NCBI GenBank assembly: GCA_011033025.1
Contig: WFMF01000047.1
Location: 62,001 to 126,000 of the forward strand
Origin: Beroe forskalii
Lineage: Eukaryota > Ctenophora > Nuda > Beroida > Beroidae
Direction: 5' to 3'
Length of the DNA: 64,000 nt
Position 1 is the stretch's first letter. Every line of letters begins with the position of its first letter. The position numbers were made by a program, and so were the translations under genes. Shown here piece after piece: positions 1 to 12,216 of this stretch. Under the pieces are notes generated by a model. That model had not been told where the DNA came from. It did not search any database and saw only the letters and a program-made list of their open reading frames with translations.

Positions 1-3000
1 TACCGGACGGGTTCGGGGCAACGGAACGCCTTCGTCTACAAGATACAGAACGAGGAACTCATGTTCTTCATTCCGGACGATTACCTCAGCAAGTTCTACA
101 TCTCCGTGGACTCGCAGGGGTACCTCCAGTCTCTCATCTTATCGGATACGACGGAGGACGGCTCGATAAACTCACCGATATTCACTCCGAGTCGCGGCAG
201 ACATGACATCGGTAGGTGGTAGTTAGGTATTGGGCACAGCAAATCAAATAAACAGTTCGTGTCCGGCTAAAACTCCACAGGATCTTCGTGTGCAATGTAC
301 ATGGTCACATGATTATTCTTCATTCTGTTGCTCAAAAAAGTATAAAAACTTAAAAAACTTAACTGTTCGAGATATCAAATAACCCTTTACACCCTCTCAG
401 CCCTTCTAAACCTCCACCACACGCTGGAGGGTGTATCGCACACGCACGTGGTGGTCGTGACGCGCACTGACATGGATCTCTACATCACCAAGTGGACCAA
501 CCACATCATCATGGTCCTACCAGAGTCAGCCGACAACAAGGGATTCGGGGTAAGTGGCCAAGCGGTGGTACCTGGGTTGAGTGAAACTCGGGGTCACAAG
601 GGTTAAGCAAAAACTTAAAACTTATTCTTCACCTCCGAAAAATAATTTTAAGAATCCTACAAAGGTAGTTTAGTTGTTAGTTTCACTAGCATGCAGTTAA
701 CGGATCATCATTTTCTTTCTGTGACATTTGTATTAACACAAATACCAGTTTTGATGCGTCAAGTGGAACCAGCATTACACAGTTTCTTATCTCACATGGT
801 CTCTGAATAGTAAAATAGTTAACATTTATTTTTGAGAAATCCGTCTTTTATCGCATCCATCAATGATCTTGCAACATTTGAAGCAATATTACGTAATCTC
901 CGTTTACTGGTATGCAAAACTCCAAAACATATCGATCCACACTTCAAATATTCCACCATTTGAGCATTATTTTCACACTCTCTCGCCGGCTGCCCGCTGC
1001 TCTCCCCTCCTTCCTCTAGTAACAATATGTGCACATGACGAGGCGGCGGCAGCCCTCACAACACATTTTTCACTTAGTTCAGGGACCGGTGTAACAAAGT
1101 CCTAGTAGTCGGACCGACAATCCATTAAAGTTCCTTCGTCCGCGTGGGGCGCAGATGGTCAGAGGACGTGTGGTGCAGCTCACTAGTTAACTGTTAAATT
1201 AGAGTTCGCTTTGCTGGTGGCAGCCTGGCACCTCCGCCATCCTTAGTCCCCTTTGAGGGACCACCCACTAGACCGAATTAGTCAGACCACCTCCTAAACC
1301 TGGCAAATGCACCATCTTCTCCTCCTCCTACTCGCTTTAAACAAACTCTTGAGAAGGCGTAACGTCAGATTAATAACATTGCTTTGTTTAGTGGGAAGTA
1401 GGTGTAATCATTTAACAATTACCAGCGTCCAGGTGTAAGAAGGAACGGGGAAAAGGAGCCGAAAGGTACTGGAAGTACACCGTACTCCCCTAATTATAAT
1501 TAAGATGCAATGCACAGTTTTAATTACGGTTCTCTCCAGCATAAAACTTCCTCTCATGCAATACTGGTACAGTTCTGCATTTAAATCCATAACAACTTAA
1601 CAAGACAAAAACTGATGATAGCCATCTTGACAACCCCAAGAAATTCAATTCTTCTTAGAAACACGAAACTTTAAAACATGGGTTTTTACAGCTTTCTGTC
1701 ATGAATCATAGTGGTTTCTTACTATTGACACTTTGACAAGTATCGACAAGTATTGGCAAGTGGTTATTATACTTGAAGGAGTTCTACTTGTTTATTTCAG
1801 AAAATTAGCGCCTGCACCATGACCATAGAAATCATCAATTATTTATATTTTGTGCTTCATGTCAGATTAATGAAGCTGAAGGATGACATCGTTTAAGGGA
1901 AGACAGCAAAAAACTAACTCTAGGCCGTCAGTACTTATTCAAGTTGTAATAACTCATATATGTTGCATGATGGGCTCACTCTAAATACTCGACTTGGCAG
2001 TGCGTATTGAATTTTTATAATGACAAGTACGTACAGCTATTCGAGTTTTTAGTTCTTGTTCATAGCAAAACATGGTATTAATTTACAATCCACTTTAAAA
2101 TTGAAGCTTAAGATAATGATAATGAGGAAAATTAATCCATTAAAATGCCGAAGATTTAAAGGACCCAAGTTTTGTTAATTATGACACATGTCATTACCAG
2201 TTATAAGGGTCATGTTTTTGATAGTGGTAATAGTGAGAGCTGCCACCCCCATTCTACCGAGGCTCCAGTGCGGCGGGCACTTGTTGTCGTTGTCTCACTG
2301 CCCAGTAATGGACACACGACGATTATCTGTTGTTGTGAGGTCCTTCCATCAACATCACTAATGACGGACAAGATGGAAAGCCTTCCGACTAGAAGCCTTT
2401 ACCATTTATCTTGTTAGGAGCTGATTATAGCGCTGCTGACTACTTGTTGAGCCCCTGAACCGGTACTCTTGACAAGGCTATAATATTTCAAATCACACTT
2501 TCCCTTGCCTATCATTAAATTACGATTAAAAGGTACCCTCCCCATCTCAGGTGTATTGCCACTGGATTAAAAGGTTTGCCGAACAGAATTACCGGCACGA
2601 ACAGAGCAGGAAGTTGGAGCGGCCCATGTGGCCCTTTGTAGCGATCATGGAGGACAACTGTGCGACATGGACCATGACGAAGTGTTCCCAGGACACTCCG
2701 AGTGTCAGGTAGGACTCCGGGGGGAACTTCCGGGGTGCTATTAGGGGGTATGACGAAATGTACGGCATACACCTGCCATCATATTGGGAAATGGTGTTAT
2801 TCGCCACGTTATTAGGTGAAGGTCATTTACAACACGAGCATTGACGAGGTCATTGCAAGTTTCTGCACGGTGTTTAGCTCGGAAACCCGTGGTAAAGACT
2901 TAGGGTAGGCTTTGGACTAAACTATCCGAGTAACCTTAGTAAGTTAGTGGGAGTCCGCATCACGCAGTCTGACTGATGAGCTAAATATTATCTTATAAGT

Positions 3001-6000
3001 TATTATGTTACTTTTTAACCTTTTACATGTACTAATGTGTATTTAGTACTCATTAGGGTGTAACAGAATTTCCCGACTTTAGCAACTCAACATGCCTGGG
3101 GCACTTTCATACAGCCTAGGGCATAAGACAACCAAAAATCAAAAATTTTTTGGAAAAAATATTTTGGGACATGGGCAAAAACTTTTTGCCTGTTAATCAT
3201 AAAGGCAAATTGCCCAGGTACTATAACTTGGGAAACTACTTGTCTATGTCTCTTGTAGTCGTCATCGTTTTCTACTGGTAAGAAAAATGGGGGTATAGGT
3301 CACTTCTATCTCATTCAGGGGCTGAGATATAATTTCATGCCCATATATGGTAAATGACCATATATGGGCATAACTCTTATAAAATTTTTATCATACCCAA
3401 AGAACACAGTTTGATCAGAATTTTTTAACCATTTTAATGGCAATATATGGCAATTGCCATATTCGGCCACTTCGATGACTTAAAACAATTCTGATCACCA
3501 AACCGTGTTCTTTGGGTATGACTTAGTATACAAAAAAGCAAAAATTTCGTTGCTATCTCTTATGGTTAAAGTTATTAGTGTTATGCCCATATATGGTCAT
3601 TTACTATATGGGCATACGATAATCGGCCATATCTCAGCCCCTGAATGAGATAGAAGCATAATTCTTGACCTATACCCCATTTCACCTGTAGAAAACAATG
3701 AACACGACGACAAGAGACATAGACAAGTACTTTCCAAGTTATAGTACCTAGGCAATTTGCCTTTATGATTAACAGGCAAAAAGTTTTGCCTCCTGGCGAG
3801 TCCCAAAAAATATTTTTTTCCAAAAATTTTTTGATTTTTGGTTTTCTTATGCCCTAGGCTGTATGAAATTAGCCCAGGCATTTTGAGTTGTCAAAGTCGG
3901 GAAATTCTGTTACACTCATGTACTTAGTACGTGATCATTCTATAGCTGGGTTTGAGCATTGAGCTCTCTGTTGAATTTCTGGCCGATGGCGAACACAATG
4001 AGCCGAACACTACTCGGATAGAAAAGAGTTTTGGGCCAGAATTGGTTACCCATAATCACCTAAAAGAACACCCTCGGAACGAATGAGAAGATGCTACATT
4101 TTAGGATGTTGAATATGCCGTGTGTCGTGAGTGAGTGCTAGGTGTCAGAGTGGCAGTTGACAAGTCTGTGAGGAGCCAGTCCGGTGACAGGAGGCTGAGT
4201 TACTCCTCGAGGAGTCATGTTGACTATCTGGGGTACTGGGAGCGTATAATATGCCGACAAAGCTCCTATATTTCTACTTCTGTCAAGTGTTGCGAACTTT
4301 CTCCCGCATTCTTCTCCTCCTTCTTCTCCGGAGAGTCAAACTTACTACTATTATTACTATTGTGTTCATGAAAACATAGCAACACAACTATGCTTCAGGT
4401 CAGAAAAAGGCGTATCGCTTTACCAAGTGCTGTGCCACATCGAAAAAACACCCGATGTCACGAAATACGCGGCAATCTACACGTCACACTGGGGGATTAA
4501 CTTCAAACATTCGACGTGCTTCGACAGGTGATATATTCGAGATTTTGCAGAAATACGATGGGGTGATAATAGCTCTAGATTGTGAAATGAAACCATGCAA
4601 ACGTTCATTTAACTATTTAAGTATTATTTATGCTCATATTCAATTTATTAACGAATGAATCCAAATCCAAACCGTCTATCTCATTTGTAAAAGTACAAAC
4701 CGTACAAATATAACTTGTTGACTGAATAGTGACTAGTCATGATCACAGATTACATAATGGACTATTTACAACCAAATACCACGTGAACAATTTAAATCTA
4801 AACGCTCATTGTCCCTCCCAAATGTTGGGAGATGAAACTTAACAGTTACTTCATCTCCTCACAAATGCCCTCATAATAATCGCTCTATTGACCACGTGGG
4901 GCGTTGTTCATCAGGGAATTCACGAGTTCGCTACAACTGGTAAACGTGGAGTTAACAAAGGGAATAGACTACAACCAGGAACGCTACATGAACGACGGCC
5001 TGGAGTTCTACAAACTGATCAACTTCACCGGCCTAACAACGTGCCGCTTCAACATCTTCCAAGTGCAGGTGAATAGGGCGTGGGAGATAAGAGAGATAAG
5101 AGAGATAAGAAATATAAGATAAGGAATAGGAGATAAGAAATAAAAGAGATAAGCCATATATTATGTCCTTTTAATTATACTTTTACATTTATCTATTTAT
5201 GTTTTAGGATGATAGAGCATAACACAGACAACAATGTTACCTGACAAAAAGTCCGCTTCATCTGATTCCGATGATATCTTTATCTTCTCAATTTCAGTTA
5301 CGATTCCTCAAGTCGGGCGGCGAAAACTTCGTTTTACCTGAAAAAGTTTTACCACTATCAGTTTACAACCCGAGTACAAACAGTATTGGGGTGAGTATAT
5401 AAACCTTGAAATCCTAATTTTGTCTGACACTTTGACGCTTGTCACCCGCGGCGCTGGTATTTGACGGTGACAAAATTTGCGTGTGCACACATAATACTTT
5501 TGATTTTAATCTTTTAGTAGTATCGTATCTTTGAAAGGAGCGGACTACCATATATTTATAGTCGGGTGACTGTGGAAGTTATGATTATAATCTTTACATA
5601 TCATTTGCCCCATTAACTACCCTGGCTCCAGCTGCACCCCCCTTTGAGCTACCCACCCTCCTCCGATGGAGGTCTAAGGTGCCGATGTCCGCATGATCAT
5701 GACACACATGTTTACAATGCTCCTCCGCGGTAGTACAGTTGTCTGGGAGCCATTACACCACAGTCAGAGGGACTGGGTGCTGTGAGTCCCTCTCACTATA
5801 TAATCCACAGAGGGGACACCTCCAGATATTGTGTGATACAGAGGGGAGTCTTGGCGGCACTGGGTCTGACACAGGTGTACTTTACCATCTGCTGGTTATG
5901 TTGGCAAAGTGAACCCAGTCCTGGATTAGGATAAAACCTTAAATCTAGGTGCCCTTAGAGAACCTGAATATAAAGGTGGACCATGGGTTGTCATGAGAGG

Positions 6001-9000
6001 GTCATGCTGACACTCCCACTCCCTTTCCAGGTGACGAAGCTGATAACGATGCCTGACAAAGCGGAAACCTTCGTCCTACCAGTCCCATCACATTATCTAT
6101 TAGAGTAAGTACAGAGTCCCCCCTCTCTCACAGCAATATGCCGCCACGAGCTCACCTCTCCATCTTTATAAGGATAATCGCAGACTTTGTGGTGCCGAAC
6201 CAAATTGGACCAATTAAATCCGAAAAATGTGAGCAGTTTTAACTGTCCATGGGGGTAGCGGGGTTCGATAGAAATTACGATAATGATATCAGACCTTACC
6301 TCATGGAAAATGGAAATAATGTGGGGCATAGCTACCATACACCAAAAGTTTCTCAGGGTCAAATTAGCAGAGCTCTTTGGAAATGGCGGCTTAAAATTAA
6401 GATTTTAGATAAAGTTATATTTATAAATCACCAAAGCATGACCTGGCACGGCATATAAATTTAAAGGACAAATTATCGAATCCAAATATGTGTGAGTCAT
6501 TGCGCAACAAAAGGAGTACTACTGGAAGCGTAGGCACGGATTTCAGTTTCACCCCTTGTTTAGGCTGGTTAGACTCCAGTAGGTTAACGATAATTGATTA
6601 TGAATGGTCGGTAATCTGAAAATAATATACTGCTGATCCATACAGTGTTAGAATTTATATTGACTCTTCATGGGACCCACATAAATGGAGACGATGTAGA
6701 AAATGAGACCAGATAATCTAATTTTCACGCGCATTACAACCAGCATAGGTGTTAAAATCTAATAAACCGGCAGCATTTAGAATCTAGGCACGATTTTAAA
6801 AGATTGTCCAAATGTCCACAGGTACAATACTGTCCATTCCAAAGCGCCCTTCATACCATGTTCATCACACCAGTTTTTGTTTAAATGTTAGAAAGAACAT
6901 GAAAAACATGGACTACCCTTCCTTACAGTGATATCGCCAGTATCGGTCCAAATATCCCTGCCTCAAGCTGCATGGGCAGATCTCATTTCATACACACGGT
7001 TCACTGATGTTTATCAGTTAGAATAAACCTAAAAGAGCGGATTATGTGGCAATGCTGTAACTGTGCACAACATGAATCAGTTTCGGACCGAAAGTGCTGC
7101 GCGCAAATTTTGACCATTTCACTCATAAAACCATTTGTGAATGTCCAATCGATACCAAAATTTGCATGGATACAGTTTGTGGCAAAAGACAGCGTCTGTG
7201 AAAATTTGAAGCATTTTCATCCAAAAATTAAGAAGGTATTGCGAAATAAAGTCAGTTTAGCACCGAAACTGGCAGTTTCGGTCCTAAACTGACTAAATTC
7301 TGTTACAGCTTGGTCATTTTTGGATGAAAATGCTTCAAATTTTCACAGACGCTGTCTTATGCCATAAACTGTGTCCATGAAAATTTTGGTATCGATTGGA
7401 CATTCACAAATGGTTTTATGGGTGAAATGGTCAAAATTTGCGCGCAGCACTTTCGGTCCGAAACTAATTCATGTTGTGCACAGTAAGTACTGCATCTAGA
7501 GCCACCTTCCTCTTGAGACGTTCCACTAATGAATGTGTATGGCAGGTGTTTCCTGTTCCAAGGCTCCAGTGACATCCTCTTCAAGACAGTGGAACCACAG
7601 AACCCCATCCTACAGATAGACTGCTACTTCAGTCTCGGACCCAGTCTCAACACCGTCTCCACCCTATCACAGGTATCGTATCGAAATATTTGACTTTTTG
7701 TTTGGACGTTGCCCGTCTATTTCTTCTGACTGGATGGCTATCGGGCGAGAGTGTAAATGTGACCGCGCGCTCGGGGTAGGTTAACATCCTACGACCCAAT
7801 CCCCGCCCCCGCCTCCCAGGCCCCAATATTGATCTCTGCTAACCCTTCCAGTTCGAAGTATTGGTAAAAAGCTCCTGGACTTCTTAAAATACAATAAGGC
7901 GATTCAAAAGGCTGAAAAAAGAACCGACATTGAATGTCAGCCTTGCCAATTTATCTCCATCGTACTACTACTACTGATACAAAATATTGTTCATTTTAAC
8001 TGTTATCATATTCATACCTCAGGACATATCGAAGATGGAGAGCTCAGTGCAGTTTGGGGGATTGTTGCTCTACTTTTCCGCCCACAGGCTGAGCGGTCAT
8101 CACCTCAAGAACCTTAGCTTCGTGAAGGGTGCCAAGCTCTGTGTCATCTCAAGAGGTGGGCAGCTGACATTATAACCTAACCTGATAACTTGAATTTTAG
8201 ATTTCTCATATCATGCAGGAATCTAAAAATGAAGTTATTATATTTATATTTAACAAAATTACTCATAAATAGAGTGAAATTTTTATTTTATTTTATTGAT
8301 ATTTCTTACTTCTTTAAAGATAGTTCAATCACTATCAGTAATTCTTGACACATTCATTCATGGTTTGCAGTTACTTTCTTGCTTATTAGGTTATTTCTAA
8401 GATTTTATACGAGTAAGTAGCCAGATCACACTTCTCAATTTAATTGACAGAATGGTCAGAAATTTAAAAAGAATCTAAATGGAACAATTATGTCTTACTC
8501 ATAAATAAAACAGCAGTCATAGCAACAAAAGTAAAATATCAAATATTATAGTTTTACAATAATCAAACTTATATAGCATCACCTTGAATGTCAACTATTG
8601 TACTGTCAGAATAACTTCAGCAACCATATTATAAAAGAAAATTAATAATCATTTTGCCACCAAAATTACATACAAGTGGTCAATTGTGGTCATCATCAAT
8701 GTAAGCATCAACTCCTTTTAACATAATCCTACTAAATTGCTGCAATATGTATGACCAACGTCACCATTCCACCATCCTAAACCATATGCATCGATCGAAG
8801 AAGGGATTGATAATGATAAAGACACGCATTTTGATAAGTGCGCGCAATTTACTTTTCCATTTTCAAAAAATTGAAATTTGTCGTATTTTAGGCGTTTTTT
8901 GTCAATCGATCCATGTGCACATGTATGAGTTAACCATAATATGTTGTCACGATAATCATGATAGCATACCCACGACGGCCGATCAAGGCTCACATTCTAA

Positions 9001-9143
9001 ACTCTTTATCAGATCGAGAAGAACTACGGGAGGAGATCGTGCGACTTGACCTGGAAGACAACTGGAGGTTCCGGTTCAGGGACGAGTTCAAGACCAGTTC
9101 CAAGGATAAACCCATCTATTTTTTAACAGGGACACATGTTTAA
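1..9143 (+). CDS. Unrecognised multi-exon gene, 3' part (10 exons)
   Basis: I do not recognise this protein. Ten exons can be read: 1-211, 401-549, 2551-2708, 4399-4527, 4915-5068, 5298-5390, 6031-6104, 7546-7672, 8023-8155 and 9013-9143. Each intron has GT and AG borders, and every junction agrees in reading phase, which is the main support. The partial product is about 425 residues. The first exon is cut by the window edge, so the start is unknown. About nine cysteines are scattered through it (for example VYCHW, DNCATW, TKCSQ, STCFD, TTCRF, IDCYF), suggesting a disulfide-bonded extracellular or lumenal protein. An NFT sequon lies in the fifth exon. No hydrophobic membrane segment is visible in the part shown. 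The C-terminus is polar, with [18 protein letters not shown] just before the stop. A polyadenylation signal follows within 25 bases. Introns 3 and 7 carry foldback elements. Confidence is high that it is a gene and low for any function. Confidence 0.72.
3058..3915. mobile_element. 858-bp foldback (inverted-repeat) element in an intron
   Basis: The left end GTGTAACAGAATTTCCCGAC is repeated in reverse complement at the right end. The inverted match continues inward for roughly 400 bases per arm, including the motif GCCTAGGGCATAAGA and its complement. The arms meet near 3480. Each arm also carries a short palindrome around CCATATATGG. There is no coding capacity, so it resembles a non-autonomous foldback/MITE element. 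No clear target-site duplication was identified. It lies in the intron between the third and fourth exons of the 5' gene. Confidence 0.8.
5086..5150. repeat. Short (GAGATAA)n-like repeat
   Basis: A short imperfect tandem run of the heptamer GAGATAA and variants follows directly after the splice donor at 5069. It appears to be simple intronic sequence. Confidence 0.7.
7048..7495. mobile_element. About 450-bp foldback element in an intron
   Basis: The left arm contains CTGTGCACAACATGAA, TTTCGGACCGAAAGTGCTGC and a long AT-rich stretch. The right arm carries the same in reverse complement, for about 210 bases with few mismatches. The arms meet near 7270 around a small palindrome GAAACTGGCAGTTTC. 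There is no coding capacity. The right end is only about 50 bases from the splice acceptor at 7545 of the 5' gene, so the polypyrimidine region of that acceptor lies beside the element. Confidence 0.8.
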
Positions 9144-9165
9144 TAATATTAAACTTAATCATCAA

Positions 9166-9171
9166 TAAACT
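9166..9171 (+). terminator. Polyadenylation signal AATAAA
   Basis: A perfect AATAAA lies 23 bases after the stop codon of the 5' gene. A GT-rich stretch (CGTGTGTT) follows about 15 bases further on, as expected of a cleavage and polyadenylation site. It supports 9141-9143 as the true stop. Confidence 0.7.
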
Positions 9172-11599
9172 CTTTCATATTTCGTGTGTTATATAGATGT
9201 TTATTAAATAGCTATGATATATTAACTGTGTTTAGTTTATAATTATAATAAACGATATTTAAATCTTAACAGTTTGAGATTCGTAGAAGATTTTAACATT
9301 TTGAATTCCAATAATTTAATGAACCTTTAAGAAATCGGGCGTCAAGAGCTCATTCAAAATTAATGAATTTCATTGACAAACCGGGTACACAAATTGCGTG
9401 ACCCCAGGATAAAAATTAACTTTATCAGCTGCATTGACTAAAGAGTGCAAAGAAATCATTTCAATTCGTTTTACTATCACTAATATCATTACAGGTAGTG
9501 TCATGCCAACTATCTGACAAAATTCTACATTATCGAATGAAATTTATCGTTTTTAATTTCTCAAAAATATGATCCTCTAGATATGGCAAAATAAATGAGG
9601 ACCAAAATCATTTTGTAATTTCTACTTAACTTCTTAATTCGTTTCTGGGCAACAATGAGTTGAGTTAAAATCTACTACGAATGGTGAACTGAAAGGAGCT
9701 TAACCCCAGATATATTATCTAAACTTTATGTGTGTTAAGTGTTATTAACCATAATATTTCGTATTTTAGACCCTTTTGAAGCGGCAATTTGATGTCGATT
9801 ATTTGTTCATTAACTATCCTATTATTATGATATGCAATTGGCTTCTTCTATTTTATCGAGAAGCCAAATATTTTACGTGTAATAACATCGACGGGTGTTA
9901 GTATAAAACTTATTTTTATTTTTGTAATTGTTAAATTTATTTTTGTTTTATGTATCGATTTATAACAGCATTTAAAATTTAAATCCAGTTCATGAGAAAG
10001 TTTAACTTATTCAATTATAGGAGGATTAAATTTGAAAAAATGGAAGAGTATCCAATTCCAGAATCAAAATATTGAGGATTTCATACATGGTGAGGAGGTA
10101 TCATGAGGATGTATCATCTTAAATCATGAGGACTTCATAGGATTAGGTGTGATTTAGAAGTAAATGAATTGAAGTGGAAAGTGTTGAAAAGAGAACACTG
10201 AGAATAGGGTATTATTATTCTGACACTTGTCAGGGACAGGTTATCAGGGTCAGGTTATCAGGGACCAGGGTCCATATTGTGTAAGTGTAAGAACCTTATC
10301 ATGATCGCCCTTCATCGCAGATGAAGTTAATCACTGTGTCGTAGACGTACTGTCGTAATAATTCACATATGATAGACTGATGTCTAGCTGTTATTGCATT
10401 GCATTGTGACATTGTGCATTTAGAATTATGTGCTATCAGTAGTCCATCATAATCACATGGCCAACATAAATTAACTCATTAAGGGTGTCCGTGCGTGTAC
10501 GAGGTCACTTTCTGTTATTTGTTTGTTTGGCGAATTTTCACAAAATAATATCAGTGCAAACATACTTTTTCCTGAAAATTGAATTCTAAACAAAATCTAT
10601 ATTCCCCATCAAATTTTGAACTGGACCCCAGAACTCAATTTTATGCTCTTCGGACCAAAATTGAAAAATGCAATTGAGCTAAAATTTGAATATGTTTTTA
10701 TCAAAGTTTAAATTTTGGAAATTCGAATATCTCTATTTTGAGTTTGACGATTTTCTATCTTTGGCCAATCAGCCAACTTTTAAAATTTATATTTTGACGT
10801 AGATAACTTTGAATAGGTTAAATTCGATTAACCAATAACCATGTTGACTATTGATATTAAGTTTTTTCAAAACAATGTCCCAATTGACCAGCAGAAATAA
10901 TTTACGATATAAACCAAAACAATCAATAATGATACAAGCTATTCAAATTGTAACCACTCTGTTTACAGAACTGATAAAAATGATTATTATTAGTACTCAG
11001 AAGATTGAAGCAAGAAAAAGCTAAGGTCATTATTCTATGAATGAAATGAAAAATGTTGTCAGAGCCAAGATAGCATGAAAAATAAAAATGGTTTCCCCTC
11101 TGAAAAAGTTCCGATCAACGGACACTTTGAAATTAAATAATTAGATAATGAATACATTTAAAACATTGTGCTATACAAATAGAATATTTACATCGTGTAT
11201 TTAATACAAAATGTTTCTTCTGTCATACTGCCAGAGTCACTGTCAGACTAATTCGTGACATTATAGCTAAAGCAAGTGTTTCTTATTTGAGTTCTCATTT
11301 CCACTTGTGATTCTTTGATTATCATGGTCACTTACTCATGAAGTGACCATGCGAATGAATATATAGTGAAAGAATGTAAATAGATCTTAGGCCATTCAGA
11401 GACTGAATAAGTGAATACTGCATTGATAAGGCACTTCTTGAGCGAATAATGATTGGCTACCGTAGCCAAGTTTGTTTGAGTTTTGACTTTCTGCTATCAT
11501 CAGATGATGTGGTTGAATTGACCATCCAAAACTAAAGAAGCTACTGAGGATGAGATCAAGAAGATCAGGTTACATTTCTCTGCATACTGATGGTATGAT
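9172..11599. other. Intergenic AT-rich sequence with a possible TIR element
   Basis: No exon could be supported on either strand. A weak candidate non-autonomous element spans about 10484-11126. Its left end reads AAGGGTGTCCGTG and its right end, reverse-complemented, reads AAAGTGTCCGTTG (10 of 13 matching). No certain target-site duplication was found. The rest is AT-rich without visible structure. Confidence 0.45.
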
Positions 11600-12160
11600 A
11601 CCGGGCTTCTCAAGCTGAGCCGCGCACACCAAGTTCCCACAGAACGAGCTAAGCAGCGCACTCTTTGTGTACAAACTACAAAGTCTGGCATATTGGCTTG
11701 AACTGCGACGCGCAAAGCCTGGCGACGCCTTGCATTCCTATTGTTTTCGCGGTCTGACCTGAGCTTCGCACGCCAATAAGTTCTCACAGTCTGAGCTGAG
11801 CCGCGCACGCTTTGTGCACAGAGTCTTGAGCAGAGCCGCGCACCTGGCTTTTTCTCATTGTCTGGTCTGGGCTGGGCTGCGCACGCCTTGTGCACACATT
11901 CGGGGCTAAGCCACATATTTCTTGGGCATACAGTCTGGACTGAGCCTCGCGCTCTTGCATTCCTATTTTATTGTTCCAACAGTCTGAGCCACGCCCGCCT
12001 AGTTCAATTCTCAGTCTGGTCTGAGCTGAACCGCACACGCATAGTTGTCACATATCTTGAGCTGAGCCGCGCACTCCTTGTTCTCATAGCCATAGTCTGA
12101 GCAGCTATACAGTCTGAGCAGGAGCTGAGACGCGCATTCCTAGTGCACACTGTCACAGCA
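11600..12160. repeat. Degenerate tandem repeat just downstream of NPHP4
   Basis: A phrase close to CTGAGCCGCGCACGCCTTGTG recurs about ten times at irregular spacing of roughly 35-60 bases, with CAGTCTGAGC as a second recurring block. It is much richer in GC than its surroundings. Long open frames here are a by-product of the repeat. It ends about 60 bases beyond the NPHP4 stop codon and so probably overlaps the 3' UTR. Confidence 0.7.
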
Positions 12161-12216
12161 AGCAACAACAGGCAGCAGCTAGTTGCACAAGGTAAATATT
12201 TCTTTGAATCTTTAAA

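Noticed and set aside
1801-1900. Possible exon after TTATTTCAG at 1800 in the first gene
   Set aside because: No good donor follows, and the exons at 401-549 and 2551-2708 join in phase without it.
11500-11916. 138-codon minus-strand frame after NPHP4
   Set aside because: It lies in the CTGAGCCGCGCACG repeat and shows only repeated RLCAQ/VRGSAQ-type peptides.
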